NCBI RefSeq assembly: GCF_030486595.1
Contig: NZ_JAUJZH010000022.1
Coordinates: 62,001 to 126,000 of the forward strand
Origin: Variovorax ginsengisoli
GTDB taxonomy: Bacteria > Pseudomonadota > Gammaproteobacteria > Burkholderiales > Burkholderiaceae_C
Length of the DNA: 64,000 nucleotides
Reading direction: 5' to 3'
Under the pieces are notes generated by a model, which did not search any database, had not been told where the DNA came from, and worked only from the letters and a program-made list of their open reading frames with translations. The position numbers and the translations under genes are program-made. This document shows, one piece after another, positions 1-9,771 of the stretch (the stretch's first letter is position 1; each line of letters opens with the position of its first letter).

Positions 1-312
1 TCCGCGCTGCCGGCCGCCGATCCGCAGAAGAAGGTCAGCGTCGACTACGCCAAGGAGTTCGAGACCCAGGCCAAGATGGACGTGTCGACTTTCGGCGGCT
101 ATGCGCATGACGCGCTGTTCATGGTGGTGGACGCGGTCAAGCGCGCCGGCGGCACCGACAAGCAGAAGCTGCGCGACGCCATCGAGGCGACCAGCGGCTT
201 CGTCGGTGTGAGCGGCATCTACAAGATGTCGCCGACCGACCACATGGGCCTGGACGTGTCGGCCTTCCGGATGGTGGAAGTCCAGGGAGGCGCGTTCAAG
301 GAAGTTCGTTGA
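1..312 (+). CDS. Branched-chain amino acid-type ABC transporter substrate-binding protein, C-terminal part
   Basis: The reading frame is open from the first base and ends at a TGA at 310-312, so the window holds only the last 103 residues. The fragment has the late lobe of a Leu/Ile/Val-type periplasmic binding protein: a YAHDALFMVVDAVKRAGG helix, then KLRDAIEATSGFVGVSGIYKMSP, which is typical of this family shortly before the C-terminus. It would capture a solute in the periplasm for the permeases encoded by the livH- and livM-like genes downstream. A dehydrogenase gene lies between it and those permeases. The substrate cannot be read from the fragment, but the neighbours suggest an aromatic 2-hydroxy acid or related carboxylate. 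Confidence 0.85.
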   Translation, partial: SALPAADPQKKVSVDYAKEFETQAKMDVSTFGGYAHDALFMVVDAVKRAGGTDKQKLRDAIEATSGFVGVSGIYKMSPTDHMGLDVSAFRMVEVQGGAFKEVR

Positions 313-343
313 GCCGGCGGCCGCCCCGGCCCCGGAGCAACGC

Positions 344-1522
344 ATGAACTTGAACACCCACGACCACCGGCGCCACGCCGCCCGGCGCCTGCCGCGCTTC
401 GTCTTCGACTATGTCGATGGCGGCGCGGAAGACGAACGCTGCCTGCGCCGCAACGGCGACGACCTGGCCGCGCTGCACCTGCTGCCCCAGGTGCTGCGCG
501 ACACGCGCAACGCAGACACCTCGGTCAAGGCCTTCGGCCAGCGCTGGACCATGCCGGCGGGCATCGCGCCGATCGGCTTCTCCGGCCTGGTACGGCCGCA
601 CGGCGACCTGCTGCTGGCGCGTGCGGCGGCGGCCGAAGGCGTTCCCTTCGTGCTGTCGACCGCCTCCAACGACCGACTCGAAGCGGTGCGCGCGGCCGGG
701 CTCGAACGCAACCCGCAGGCCCAGCAGTGGCTGCAGCTCTACGTGATGTCCGATCGCTCGATCGCCGAGCAGCTGGTGCGGCGCGCCCGCAGCGCCGGCT
801 TCGGCGCGCTGGTGCTGACGGTCGACGTGGCGGTCAGCGGGATGCGCGAACGCGACGTGCGCAACGGCTTCAAGCTGCCGTTCCGGTTCACGCCTTCGAC
901 CCTGCTCGACCTGGCGCGCCATCCGGCCTGGTCGCTGTCGATGGCACGGCAGGGCCGCTCTCCCTCCTTCGTGAACCTGAGCGAATCGGAAGGCGGCGGC
1001 CAATCGGCGCAGCTGCAGGCCGCGCTGCTGTCGCGCGCGATGGACCGCACGCTGGCCTGGGAACAGCTGGACTGGCTGCGCCGTCTGTGGGACGGTCCAC
1101 TGCTGCTCAAGGGCGTGCTCCATCCGGCCGATGCCGAGCGCGCGGCGCGCAGCGGCATCGACGGCATCGTGGTGTCGAACCACGGCGGCCGGCAGCTCGA
1201 CGCGGGGCCCTCCACCATCTCGGTGCTGCCGCGCATCGTCGATGCCGTGGCAGGCCGCATGCCGGTGTTCGTCGACAGCGGCTTCCGCCGCGGCAGCGAC
1301 GTCGTCAAGGCGCTGGCCTGCGGCGCCACCGCGGCCTTGGTCGGACGGGCCGCGGTCTGGGGCATGGCCAGCGGCGCCGAGGCCGGCTGCCGCAGCGTGC
1401 TCGCGACCCTGCGCGACGAGGTCGCGCGCACCCAGATCCTGATCGGCGCCGACAGCACCGCCGACGTCTGCGCCGACCACCTGGCGGCGCGTTCCATCCT
1501 TCCGGGAGGCAGCCTTGTCTGA
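344..1522 (+). CDS. FMN-dependent alpha-hydroxy-acid dehydrogenase, (S)-mandelate dehydrogenase-like
   Basis: This 392-residue protein belongs to the FMN-dependent 2-hydroxyacid oxidase/dehydrogenase family. The N-terminus has RLPRFVFDYVDGGAEDE, the substrate-side tyrosine lies in LQLYV near residue 133, an FMN-contacting lysine in LLLKGV near 256, and the catalytic His280 with Arg283 in SNHGGRQLD. DSGFRRGSDVVKALA follows and forms the FMN phosphate-binding region. From family knowledge, the segment at about 175-225 corresponds to the membrane-binding insert of MdlB and lactate dehydrogenase LldD. It would oxidise an (S)-2-hydroxy acid to the 2-keto acid. GGAG six bases before the ATG supports the start. 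The gene overlaps livH by 8 bases, so it is in the transporter operon. Lactate or glycolate dehydrogenase is the alternative; the mandelate racemase-like gene downstream favours an aromatic substrate. Confidence 0.85.
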   Translation: MNLNTHDHRRHAARRLPRFVFDYVDGGAEDERCLRRNGDDLAALHLLPQVLRDTRNADTSVKAFGQRWTMPAGIAPIGFSGLVRPHGDLLLARAAAAEGVPFVLSTASNDRLEAVRAAGLERNPQAQQWLQLYVMSDRSIAEQLVRRARSAGFGALVLTVDVAVSGMRERDVRNGFKLPFRFTPSTLLDLARHPAWSLSMARQGRSPSFVNLSESEGGGQSAQLQAALLSRAMDRTLAWEQLDWLRRLWDGPLLLKGVLHPADAERAARSGIDGIVVSNHGGRQLDAGPSTISVLPRIVDAVAGRMPVFVDSGFRRGSDVVKALACGATAALVGRAAVWGMASGAEAGCRSVLATLRDEVARTQILIGADSTADVCADHLAARSILPGGSLV

Positions 1523-2387
1523 CTTCATGCAGTTCGTCTTCTCGGGGCTGACCACCGGCGCGATCTACGCGCTGGCGGCCCTGGGCTTCTCGCTGATCTA
1601 CAACGCGAGCGGCGTGATCAACTTCGCCCAGGGCGACTTCCTGATGCTGGGCGGCATGGTCACGGCCGCACTGCTGGCCCACCAGATGCCGTACGGCCTG
1701 GCGATGGTCGGCGGCGTGGCCGCCACGGTCATCGTCGGCCTGCTGCTGTACCGGCTGGCGATCCGGCCGGCCGGCGAAGCCAGCGTGGTGTCGCTGATCA
1801 TCATCACGATCGGCGCCTCGATCTTCATCCAGGGCGTGGTGCAGATCGTGCTCGGCAAGAACCAGCAGACGCTGCCGCCCTTCAGCGGCGACCGCGCGCT
1901 GCAGATCATGGGCGCCTACGTGCTGCCGCAGAGCCTGTGGGTGCTGGGCACGGCCGCCGTGCTGGTGGCGCTGTGCTTCGGCTTCTTCCGCTTCACGATG
2001 GTCGGCAAGGCGATGCTGGCGGTGGCGGCCAACGCGCTGGCGGCGCGCGCGGTCGGCATTCCGACGGCACGGGTTCTGCAGCTGTCCTTCGGCCTGTCGG
2101 CGCTGCTCGGCGCGGTGGCCGGCGTGGTGGCGGCACCGGTCACCACCACGGTCTACGACATCGGCCTGATGCTCGGCATGAAGGGCTTCGTCGCGGCCAC
2201 GCTCGGCGGCCTCGGCAGCGGACTCGGCGCGGTGGTCGGCGGCCTGATCGTCGGCCTGCTAGAGGCGCTGGTGGCCGGCTACATCTCGTCGGCCTACAAG
2301 GACGCCGTGCCCTTCGTGATGATCGTCGTGATCCTGCTGGTCATGCCGCACGGGCTGTTCGGCGCCAAGACTTCGGACCGCGTATGA
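1515..2387 (+). CDS. Branched-chain amino acid-type ABC transporter permease, LivH family
   Basis: This 290-residue, strongly hydrophobic protein has the LivH signature close to its start: GLTTGAIYALAALGFSLIYN followed by ASGVINFAQGDFLMLGG, and a late GLGAVVGGLIVGLLEALVAGY segment before the final helix. It would form one half of the inner-membrane channel of a Liv-type importer. It starts inside the end of the dehydrogenase gene, and its TGA overlaps the ATG of the LivM-like gene by 4 bases, so the three are translationally coupled. Its paralogue at 9749-10603 belongs to a second transporter. Substrate is not evident from the sequence. Confidence 0.92.
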   Translation: MSDFMQFVFSGLTTGAIYALAALGFSLIYNASGVINFAQGDFLMLGGMVTAALLAHQMPYGLAMVGGVAATVIVGLLLYRLAIRPAGEASVVSLIIITIGASIFIQGVVQIVLGKNQQTLPPFSGDRALQIMGAYVLPQSLWVLGTAAVLVALCFGFFRFTMVGKAMLAVAANALAARAVGIPTARVLQLSFGLSALLGAVAGVVAAPVTTTVYDIGLMLGMKGFVAATLGGLGSGLGAVVGGLIVGLLEALVAGYISSAYKDAVPFVMIVVILLVMPHGLFGAKTSDRV

Positions 2388-3316
2388 AGGCCCTGTTCCG
2401 CCCTTCCCTGCTGGCGCTGGCCCTGGTGCTGGCGCTGCTCCCTTTCGCCTTGCCGAACAACTACGTGGTCGACATCGCGGTGCGCATCGCGCTGGCCGCG
2501 ATCGCGGCCATCGGGCTCAACCTGCTGATGGGCTTCGCCGGCCAGATCAGCATCGGCCACGCGGCCTTCGTCGCCATCGGCGCCTATGTCAGCGGCATCG
2601 TCACCGCGCGCTTCGGCTGGCCGCCGCTGGCCGCCATCGGTGGCGCCGCGGTCGGCGCCGCCGTGGTGGCCTGGCTGATCGCCAAGCCCATCCTGCGCCT
2701 GAAGGGTCACTCGCTGACCATGGCCACGCTGGGCCTGGGCGTGATCGTCAACATCGTGCTGATCAACGAGGTCGACTGGACCGGCGGGCCCGACGGCATG
2801 CCGGTGCCGCCGCTGGAGGTGGCCGGCTTCGCCTTCGCCAAGGTGCGGCACTGGTATGCGCTGGCGGCGGTGCTGCTGTGGCTGTCGGTGCTGCTGTCGC
2901 TCAACCTGTACCAATCGCCGGCCGGCCGCGCGCTGCGCGGGCTCAACGGCTCCGAGGTCGCGGCCCGCGTGATGGGTGTGGACGTGGCGCGCTTCAAGGT
3001 CCGGGCCTTCGTCGCCTCGGCCGTGTTCGCGGCGGCCTCGGGCAGCCTGACGGCGCACTACCTCGGCTTCATCAGTCCCTCGATCGCGGCCTTCACGCAT
3101 TCGGTGGAACTGGCCACGATGGTGGTGCTCGGCGGCATGGCCTCGACCTTCGGCGCCGTGCTGGGCGCTGCGCTGATGACCGCGCTGCCCCAATTGCTGG
3201 GCGGTTTGCACGGTTATGAGATGGTGTTCTTCGGATTGGTGTTGATGCTGACGATGATCTTCCTGCCGAAGGGGCTGGTGCCTTCGATCGCGCTCAAGTT
3301 GAGAAGGAAGGGCTGA
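2384..3316 (+). CDS. Branched-chain amino acid-type ABC transporter permease, LivM family
   Basis: This 310-residue membrane protein carries the LivM signature GLNLLMGFAGQISIGHAAFV at about residues 43-62 and the NEVDWTGGPDGMPVPPLEV loop near 130 that is typical of LivM permeases. It would pair with the LivH-like subunit as the channel. The start chosen is the ATG that overlaps the livH TGA (ATGA). The frame is open further upstream, but those residues are a shadow of livH. The next gene, the LivG-type ATPase, begins 311 bases later after a complex inverted-repeat block, unusual spacing for a liv operon. Confidence 0.92.
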   Translation: MKALFRPSLLALALVLALLPFALPNNYVVDIAVRIALAAIAAIGLNLLMGFAGQISIGHAAFVAIGAYVSGIVTARFGWPPLAAIGGAAVGAAVVAWLIAKPILRLKGHSLTMATLGLGVIVNIVLINEVDWTGGPDGMPVPPLEVAGFAFAKVRHWYALAAVLLWLSVLLSLNLYQSPAGRALRGLNGSEVAARVMGVDVARFKVRAFVASAVFAAASGSLTAHYLGFISPSIAAFTHSVELATMVVLGGMASTFGAVLGAALMTALPQLLGGLHGYEMVFFGLVLMLTMIFLPKGLVPSIALKLRRKG

Positions 3317-3346
3317 GATGAAGCTTCTTCGATGCGAGGTGGGGCG

Positions 3347-3583
3347 GGCTCACGCCGACGGCGTACTCTGCTCCGCGAATGTCCCCCGCCCTTCGGGCTC
3401 CTCCTTTATTTCACTGCGCAGAGCACACCATCGGCGTGAGCCGTCACGGCGGTGGTTCATCTCCGGCCAGCGCCACACGGCGTTTCCCGTGCCGAGGGCA
3501 CCGGGTGGCCCCCGCAGCGAAGTAAAGGAGGAGGCGAAGCCGGGGGACATGAGCGGAGGGGGCCACCCGGTGCCCTCGGCACG
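3347..3583. repeat. Complex intergenic inverted-repeat element between livM and livG
   Basis: The 311-base gap between livM and livG holds no credible gene. Three nested inverted repeats fill it. A perfect 12-base pair links 3347-3358 with 3431-3442. A perfect 26-base pair links 3488-3513 with 3558-3583. A longer imperfect pair links about 3373-3418 with 3512-3556, each arm carrying a variant of the core TAAAGGAGGAG and GGGGGACAT on opposite strands. This pattern is typical of a mobile or repeated non-coding element rather than a simple terminator. No copy of this type was seen elsewhere in the window. Confidence 0.7.
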
Positions 3584-3627
3584 CGCCCCGAACATGACCC
3601 CGCACCCGCACCCGAACAAGAGCTGAC

Positions 3628-5114
<1,487 letters not shown>

Positions 5115-5127
5115 GGAGACATATGAA

Positions 5128-5245
5128 GACCTTGCGGGACAGACCAAGAAACTGCGCAGCAGTTTTTGCTCTGTCCTCGACTTCCTGAGACCTTGCGGGA
5201 CAGACCAAGAAACTGCGCAGCAGTTTTTGCTCTGTCCTCAACTGA
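5128..5245. repeat. Tandem 61-base hairpin doublet, family A, copy 1
   Basis: Two nearly identical 61-base units start at 5128 and 5189. Each contains an imperfect palindrome (5137-5176 and 5198-5237) running from GGACAGA to TCTGTCC, with an inner AAACTGC/GCAGTTT stem. The pair fills the livF-racemase gap. The same two-unit arrangement, with the same junction sequence CTCGACTTCCTGAGACC and the same tail CTCAACTGA, recurs at 55550-55668. It resembles REP/BIME-type dispersed elements and could also work as a transcript stabiliser or terminator. No T-run follows the stems. Confidence 0.85.
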
Positions 5246-5258
5246 CTAGAGGCATGCC

Positions 5259-6362
5259 ATGAACCACCCGACAGACCCCTCGATCCTGATCGCCGCGGTC
5301 CACGCCCGCGCCGTCAACGTCCCCCTCGAATACCCGGTCCGCACCAGCGTCGGCGTGATCGCCACCGCGCCGCTGGTGCTGATCGACCTCCACGCCAGCG
5401 ACGGCAGCATCGGCCGCGCCTACCTCTTCACCTACACGCCGCTGGCGCTCGAAGCCACGCGGCAGATGGTGACGGCGCTCGGCGAGGTCTTGAAGGGCCA
5501 GCCGCTAGCGCCCTTCGACCTCGACCGGCTGCTGGCCCAGCGCCTGCGGCTGCTCGGGCGCACCGGCCTCGCGGGAATGGCCTGTGCCGGCCTCGACATG
5601 GCCGCCTGGGACGCGCTGGCCGTGGCGCGCGGCCTGCCGCTGGTCGAACTGCTGGGCGGCCGACGCCGGCCGATCGCGGCCTACGACAGCCACAGCCTGG
5701 ACGGTGTCGAACTGGGCGTGCAGCGCGCCGAGCGCGCCGTGGCGCAGGGCTTCGGCGCCATCAAGACCAAGGTTGGCTACGCCACGCTGGCCGAGGACCT
5801 GCGCGTGGTGCGCGCCCTGCGCCAGGCCATCGGCGACGACACCCAGCTGCTGGTCGACTACAACCAGGGCCTGGCCGGGCCCGAGGCGGTGCGCCGCATC
5901 CACGCGCTCGAAGGCGAAGGCATCGGCTGGGTCGAAGAACCGACCTTGCAGGAAGACTACGCGGGCCACGCACGCATCCGCGCGCAGGTGCGGCTGCCGA
6001 TCCAGATGGGCGAGAACTGGTGCGGGCCCGACGAGATGGCCAAGGCGCTCGAGGCCGGCGCCTGCGACCTGGTGATGCCCGACGCGATGAAGATCGGCGG
6101 CGTGACCGGCTGGCTGCGCGCGGCGGCGCTGGCACAGGCCCGCGGCCTGCCGATGTCCAGCCACATCTTCCACGAGGTCAGCGTGCACCTGCTGGCGGTC
6201 ACGCCGACCTGCCACCTGCTCGAACGCATGGACCTGGCGGGCCCGGTGCTGACCGAGCCGCTGGCCTTCGAGAACGGCAGCGCCATCGCGCCGCCCCAGC
6301 CGGGCACCGGCATCGCCTGGAACGAGGAGGCGGTGCGCCGCTTCGAGGTCAGAGCTTGCTGA
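5259..6362 (+). CDS. mdlA: Mandelate racemase (enolase superfamily)
   Basis: This 367-residue protein of the enolase superfamily matches mandelate racemase closely. The residues known from the Pseudomonas enzyme all occur at a constant offset of +5: Lys169 and Lys171 in IKTKVGY, metal ligands Asp200 and Asn202 in VDYNQ, Glu226 in WVEEP, Glu252 in MGENW, Asp275 in MPDAMKIGG, and His302 in SSHIFHEVS. The last two form the catalytic His-Asp pair. It would interconvert (R)- and (S)-2-hydroxy aromatic acids, feeding the dehydrogenase upstream. It is separated from livF by a repeat doublet and overlaps the convergent LysR gene by 14 bases. A racemase acting on a different aryl hydroxy acid, or an acid-sugar dehydratase, cannot be excluded. 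Confidence 0.82.
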   Translation: MNHPTDPSILIAAVHARAVNVPLEYPVRTSVGVIATAPLVLIDLHASDGSIGRAYLFTYTPLALEATRQMVTALGEVLKGQPLAPFDLDRLLAQRLRLLGRTGLAGMACAGLDMAAWDALAVARGLPLVELLGGRRRPIAAYDSHSLDGVELGVQRAERAVAQGFGAIKTKVGYATLAEDLRVVRALRQAIGDDTQLLVDYNQGLAGPEAVRRIHALEGEGIGWVEEPTLQEDYAGHARIRAQVRLPIQMGENWCGPDEMAKALEAGACDLVMPDAMKIGGVTGWLRAAALAQARGLPMSSHIFHEVSVHLLAVTPTCHLLERMDLAGPVLTEPLAFENGSAIAPPQPGTGIAWNEEAVRRFEVRAC

Positions 6363-7245
6363 GGGTCTGGACGGTCTCGTCGATCAGCCAGCGGTTCGCG
6401 GCGCCGTACTCGTGCCGCACATGCCAGTACGCCTGGACCTGGAAGTCCGGCAGTTCGACCGGCAGGGCCAGCGCCTTCAGGCCGCCCTGCGAGACATAGA
6501 GCTCGGCCACCCGCGAGGGCAGCAGCACCAGCAGGTCGCTCTGCGACAGCAGCGGCGGCAGCACCGTGAACTGCGGCACCCGGGCCACGATGTTGCGGTT
6601 GACGCCGCGCTGGGCCAGCGCCTCGTCGACCAGAAAGTGGCCGGTGCGCGGCGACGACACCATCACGTGCCGCGCCGCGGCGAACTCCTTCAGGCTCATC
6701 GTGTCGTCGATCGTGGGATGGGCGGAGGACATCAGGCACACGTAGTGCTCGCGAAAGAGCAGCGCGCTGCGGATCTGTGGCGACAGCGCGGGGATGTGGC
6801 CGATCGCGAGGTCGATTCGTCCGGCTGCGAGGTCTTCGCCGACGGCTTCGGCGATCTGCACGATGTCGATCTCGATGCGCGGCGCCGACTCCTGGAAGCG
6901 GCGCAACAGCGGCGGCACGAAGTACAGCACGCCGATGTCGGACATCGCGAGCCGGAAGCGCCGGGTCGACAGCGCCGGGTCGAACAGGCGCTGCTGCTCC
7001 AGCGTGCTCTCGACCGTGGCCAGCGCGTCGCGGAAGCGCTCAAACAACTGCTCGGCCAGGCCGGTCGGCACCAGCCCCGCTGCGCCGCGCGAGAACAACC
7101 GGTCGGCGTAGACCTCGCGCATCTTGGCCAGGCCGTAGCTGATGGTCGGCTGCGTGACGTCGAGCCGCTCGGCCGCCTGCGTGACGCTGCGGGTCTCGTA
7201 GATGGCGACGAAGACGCGAATGAGGTTGAGGTCCAGGTGGGTCAT
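6349..7245 (-). CDS. LysR family transcriptional regulator
   Basis: This 298-residue protein has a LysR helix-turn-helix at residues 1-60 (LIRVFVAIYETRSVTQAAERL, then VTQPTISYGLAKMREVYADR) and an effector-binding domain to the C-terminus. The substitution of SYGLAKMRE for the more usual SRALRRLR marks the NodD/NahR-like branch of the family, whose members often sense aromatic compounds. It is convergent with the racemase gene and reads in the same direction as the second Liv-type transporter, whose livF ends 37 bases before its own start. It is the natural candidate for control of the racemase/dehydrogenase or transporter genes. The inducer is unknown. Confidence 0.88.
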   Translation of the reverse strand: MTHLDLNLIRVFVAIYETRSVTQAAERLDVTQPTISYGLAKMREVYADRLFSRGAAGLVPTGLAEQLFERFRDALATVESTLEQQRLFDPALSTRRFRLAMSDIGVLYFVPPLLRRFQESAPRIEIDIVQIAEAVGEDLAAGRIDLAIGHIPALSPQIRSALLFREHYVCLMSSAHPTIDDTMSLKEFAAARHVMVSSPRTGHFLVDEALAQRGVNRNIVARVPQFTVLPPLLSQSDLLVLLPSRVAELYVSQGGLKALALPVELPDFQVQAYWHVRHEYGAANRWLIDETVQTLSKL

Positions 7246-7282
7246 GACTTCTGTGTTCTTTTGCCTGGAACGGCGCGCGGCA

Positions 7283-7975
7283 TCAGACCATCAGGTGGGC
7301 CTCCAGCGCCGCGCGACCGAATTCCGATGCCGCCCCTTTCAGCAGGCATTCGCCGTGGTCGATCGCCATCAGGTCGTCGGCCACCGCGAGCAGGAACTCC
7401 AGATTCTGCTCGACGATCACGAACCCGGCGCCTTCGGCCTTGCGGGCCCGCAACAGCGCGGCCATGCGCTCGATGTTCTCGGGCTGGACGCCTTCGGTCG
7501 GCTCGTCGAGGAGGCTGAGCGCGGCGCGCAGGCCCATGGTGCGCGTGAAGGACAGCAGCTTGCGCTCGCCGCCGCTCAGCGAGCCCGCTCGCTGAGCCAT
7601 CCGCTCGCCCAGGCGCGGGAAGGCCTGCAGGCAGGCCGCGTAGCGCTGCGGGTCGCGGTCGTCGAGGTGCAGCCACAGGTTCTCCTGCACGCTGAGGTCG
7701 CCGAACACGACGTCCTCCTGCGGCGCGTAGGCCATGCCGCGCGCCAGCCGCTGGTGCGGCGCCACCTGCGAAAGGTCATGCCCGCCGAGCGTCAGCGTGC
7801 CTTCGCGCAGCGGCAGGAAGCCGGCCAGCGCGCGCATCAGCGTGGTCTTGCCGACGCCATTGCGGCCGAGCACGCCGAGCACCCGGCCGGGGCCCGCGCT
7901 GCCGCTCAGGCCCCGCAGCACCATGGTGTCGCCGTAGCCGCACACCAACGCATCGAACCTCAGGACGCCGTTCAT
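7283..7975 (-). CDS. Branched-chain amino acid-type ABC transporter ATP-binding protein, LivF family (second system)
   Basis: This 230-residue ATPase has Walker A GRNGVGKTTLM near residue 38, signature LSGGERKLLSFTR, Walker B ALSLLDEPTEGVQPE and switch FVIVEQNLEF. The chosen ATG overlaps the stop of the upstream LivM-LivG fusion by 4 bases. The frame stays open far upstream, but there it reads the fusion gene out of frame. As the last gene of a four-gene operon, it would supply the LivF half of the ATPase dimer, with the LivG half supplied by the fusion protein. The signature SGGERKLLSF, in place of SGGQQQMLAI, separates it from the livF at 4395-5114. Confidence 0.9.
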   Translation of the reverse strand: MNGVLRFDALVCGYGDTMVLRGLSGSAGPGRVLGVLGRNGVGKTTLMRALAGFLPLREGTLTLGGHDLSQVAPHQRLARGMAYAPQEDVVFGDLSVQENLWLHLDDRDPQRYAACLQAFPRLGERMAQRAGSLSGGERKLLSFTRTMGLRAALSLLDEPTEGVQPENIERMAALLRARKAEGAGFVIVEQNLEFLLAVADDLMAIDHGECLLKGAASEFGRAALEAHLMV

Positions 7976-9771
7976 TTCCGCGCCCCCGCATAAACCGCCC
8001 GCACCGCCGGATCGCCCTGGATCTCGGCCAGCGAGCCCTGGGCCAGCAGCCGGCCCTGGTGCAGCACGTAGACGTCGCCGCCGATCGCGGCCACGGCGCT
8101 GATGTCGTGCTCGATCACCAGCGCGGCCGCGCCCAGCCGGTCGATGACGGTCTTGATGGCATCGATCATGTGGTGGGTCTCGGCGGGGGACAGGCCGGCG
8201 CAGGGCTCGTCGAGCAGCACCAGGCGGGGTTGCGGCAGCACGGTCATCACGAACTCCAGCGCCTGGCGGTGGCCCTGCGAGAGGCTGCCCGCGCGGGTGG
8301 CGAGCTGCTCGCGCAGCGCCGGGAACAGGTCGAGCAGTTCGTCCCGCAGCGGACTGCGCCAGCCCAGCGGCGCCCGCGCCAGCGACATCGCCGGGCCGAG
8401 CCGCCCGGCCCACAGCGCCACGTCCAGGTTCTGGCTCACGCTGAGCTCGGAGAACACCGACGGAATCTGCAGCTTGCGCCCGACGTCGCGCCGCGCCACC
8501 CGCCAGGCGGCCGCGCCCGAGATGTCGGCGCCGTCGAGCAGGATTCGCCCAGAACGCAGCGGCAGCCGGCCGGTCATGACATTGAAGGCCGAGGTCTTGC
8601 CGGCGCCGTTCGGGCCGATCACGCAGCGCAGACCGGGGCCGTCGAGCGCCAGCGCCAGCCCATCGAGGATCCGCACGCCGCCCTGCGCGGCATGGACCTG
8701 CTCGAAGGCCAAGCCGATGCGCCCGTCCGGTGCGTGCCGCGCAGGCGCGTCGGTGGCCGGCACGCCAGGCGCCGCGGCGGGCCCGCGCCGCCACAACGGC
8801 CGGCCCAGCCCCGCCAGCCCTTCGGGCAGGAAGCGCACCACCCCGATGAAGATCGCACCCACCGCGACCTCCCAATAGGCGAAATGGTCGCGCAGCTCCG
8901 ACGAGGCATAGCCGATGAACACGGCGCCGAGCAGCGCCCCGAGCGGGCTGGCCTTGCCGCCGACCGCGGCCCAGATCACGAACTCGGTCGACAGCACGAA
9001 GCCCATGGTGAGCGGCGTCACGATGCCCTGGTGCAGCGCGAACAGCGCGCCCGCGGCGGCGGCCAGCAGCGCCGAGAAGCCGAAGGCGAAGGCCTTGATG
9101 CGGTCGGTCGCATAGCCGAAGAGCTGCAGCCGGTCTTCGTTCTGCGCCACTGCGCTCCACAGCATGCCCAGCGGCCGCCGCAGCACCAGGCCCAGCAAGG
9201 CGGTGCTGCCGACCGCGCAGGCGGCGACCACCCAGTAGAAGCTGCTGTAGCGCTCGGTGCCCGGCAGCTCGGGGATGTCGGCCATGCCGTTGAAGCCGCC
9301 GGTGACCGCGCTCCATTGCTGCGCCGCCAGGAAGCCCAGCATCGTCATCGCCAGCGTGATGAGCGAGAAGAAGGGGCCGCTGCGGTGGCTGCGCGCGAAC
9401 ACCAGCCGGGCCGTGACATAGGCGACGGCCGCGGGCAGCAGCAGCGCCAGCGGCAGCGCCAAATACCAGAGCGGCTGCTGCTGCGCCGCCTTCAGCGTGC
9501 CGCCCGCCAGGTAGGCGCCGAGGCCGAAGAACAGCGCATGCCCGAGCGGCAGGAAGCCCAACCGGCCCCAGCACAGCGCCACGCCCTGGGTCGCGATGCC
9601 GTAGATCAGGAACAACGCGATCTGGTAGGCGACGAAGTCGTTGCTGGCGAAGGGCAGCACCACCAGGGCGGCGCCCAGCCACAGCGCTTCGCTGCCCGGC
9701 AGGCGCCAGCGTCGGGCCGGCCGGCACAGGGCGGCGCAAGAAGGGTGTTCAACGGCGTCCAAGGAGTCCAT
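7972..9771 (-). CDS. LivM-LivG fusion: ABC transporter permease/ATP-binding protein
   Basis: This 599-residue protein joins two subunits that are separate genes in the first transporter. Residues of about 30-320 form a LivM-type permease with many hydrophobic helices and GVVRFLPEGLAGLG at its end. A linker rich in Ala, Gly and Pro follows. From about residue 350 a LivG-type ATPase runs to the end, with Walker A GPNGAGKTSAFNVMTG near 385, signature LSQGHRQALEFV, Walker B RLVLLDEPCAGLSPAE and switch LVIEHDISAV. The signature has Gln in place of Gly (LSQG), a known minor variant. Single-chain LivM-LivG proteins are known in bacteria. It overlaps livF by 4 bases and livH by 23. Confidence 0.9.
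   Translation of the reverse strand: MDSLDAVEHPSCAALCRPARRWRLPGSEALWLGAALVVLPFASNDFVAYQIALFLIYGIATQGVALCWGRLGFLPLGHALFFGLGAYLAGGTLKAAQQQPLWYLALPLALLLPAAVAYVTARLVFARSHRSGPFFSLITLAMTMLGFLAAQQWSAVTGGFNGMADIPELPGTERYSSFYWVVAACAVGSTALLGLVLRRPLGMLWSAVAQNEDRLQLFGYATDRIKAFAFGFSALLAAAAGALFALHQGIVTPLTMGFVLSTEFVIWAAVGGKASPLGALLGAVFIGYASSELRDHFAYWEVAVGAIFIGVVRFLPEGLAGLGRPLWRRGPAAAPGVPATDAPARHAPDGRIGLAFEQVHAAQGGVRILDGLALALDGPGLRCVIGPNGAGKTSAFNVMTGRLPLRSGRILLDGADISGAAAWRVARRDVGRKLQIPSVFSELSVSQNLDVALWAGRLGPAMSLARAPLGWRSPLRDELLDLFPALREQLATRAGSLSQGHRQALEFVMTVLPQPRLVLLDEPCAGLSPAETHHMIDAIKTVIDRLGAAALVIEHDISAVAAIGGDVYVLHQGRLLAQGSLAEIQGDPAVRAVYAGARK

Noticed and set aside
5128..5245. A short CRISPR array
   Set aside because: Only two units, with no distinct spacers and no cas genes; the unit is itself palindromic over its whole core and recurs as a doublet elsewhere.
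7283..9739. A single 818-residue LivG-LivF polypeptide
   Set aside because: The upstream part of this frame is out of frame with the permease-ATPase gene; the LivF start at 7975 overlaps the fusion stop by 4 bases, the normal coupled arrangement.
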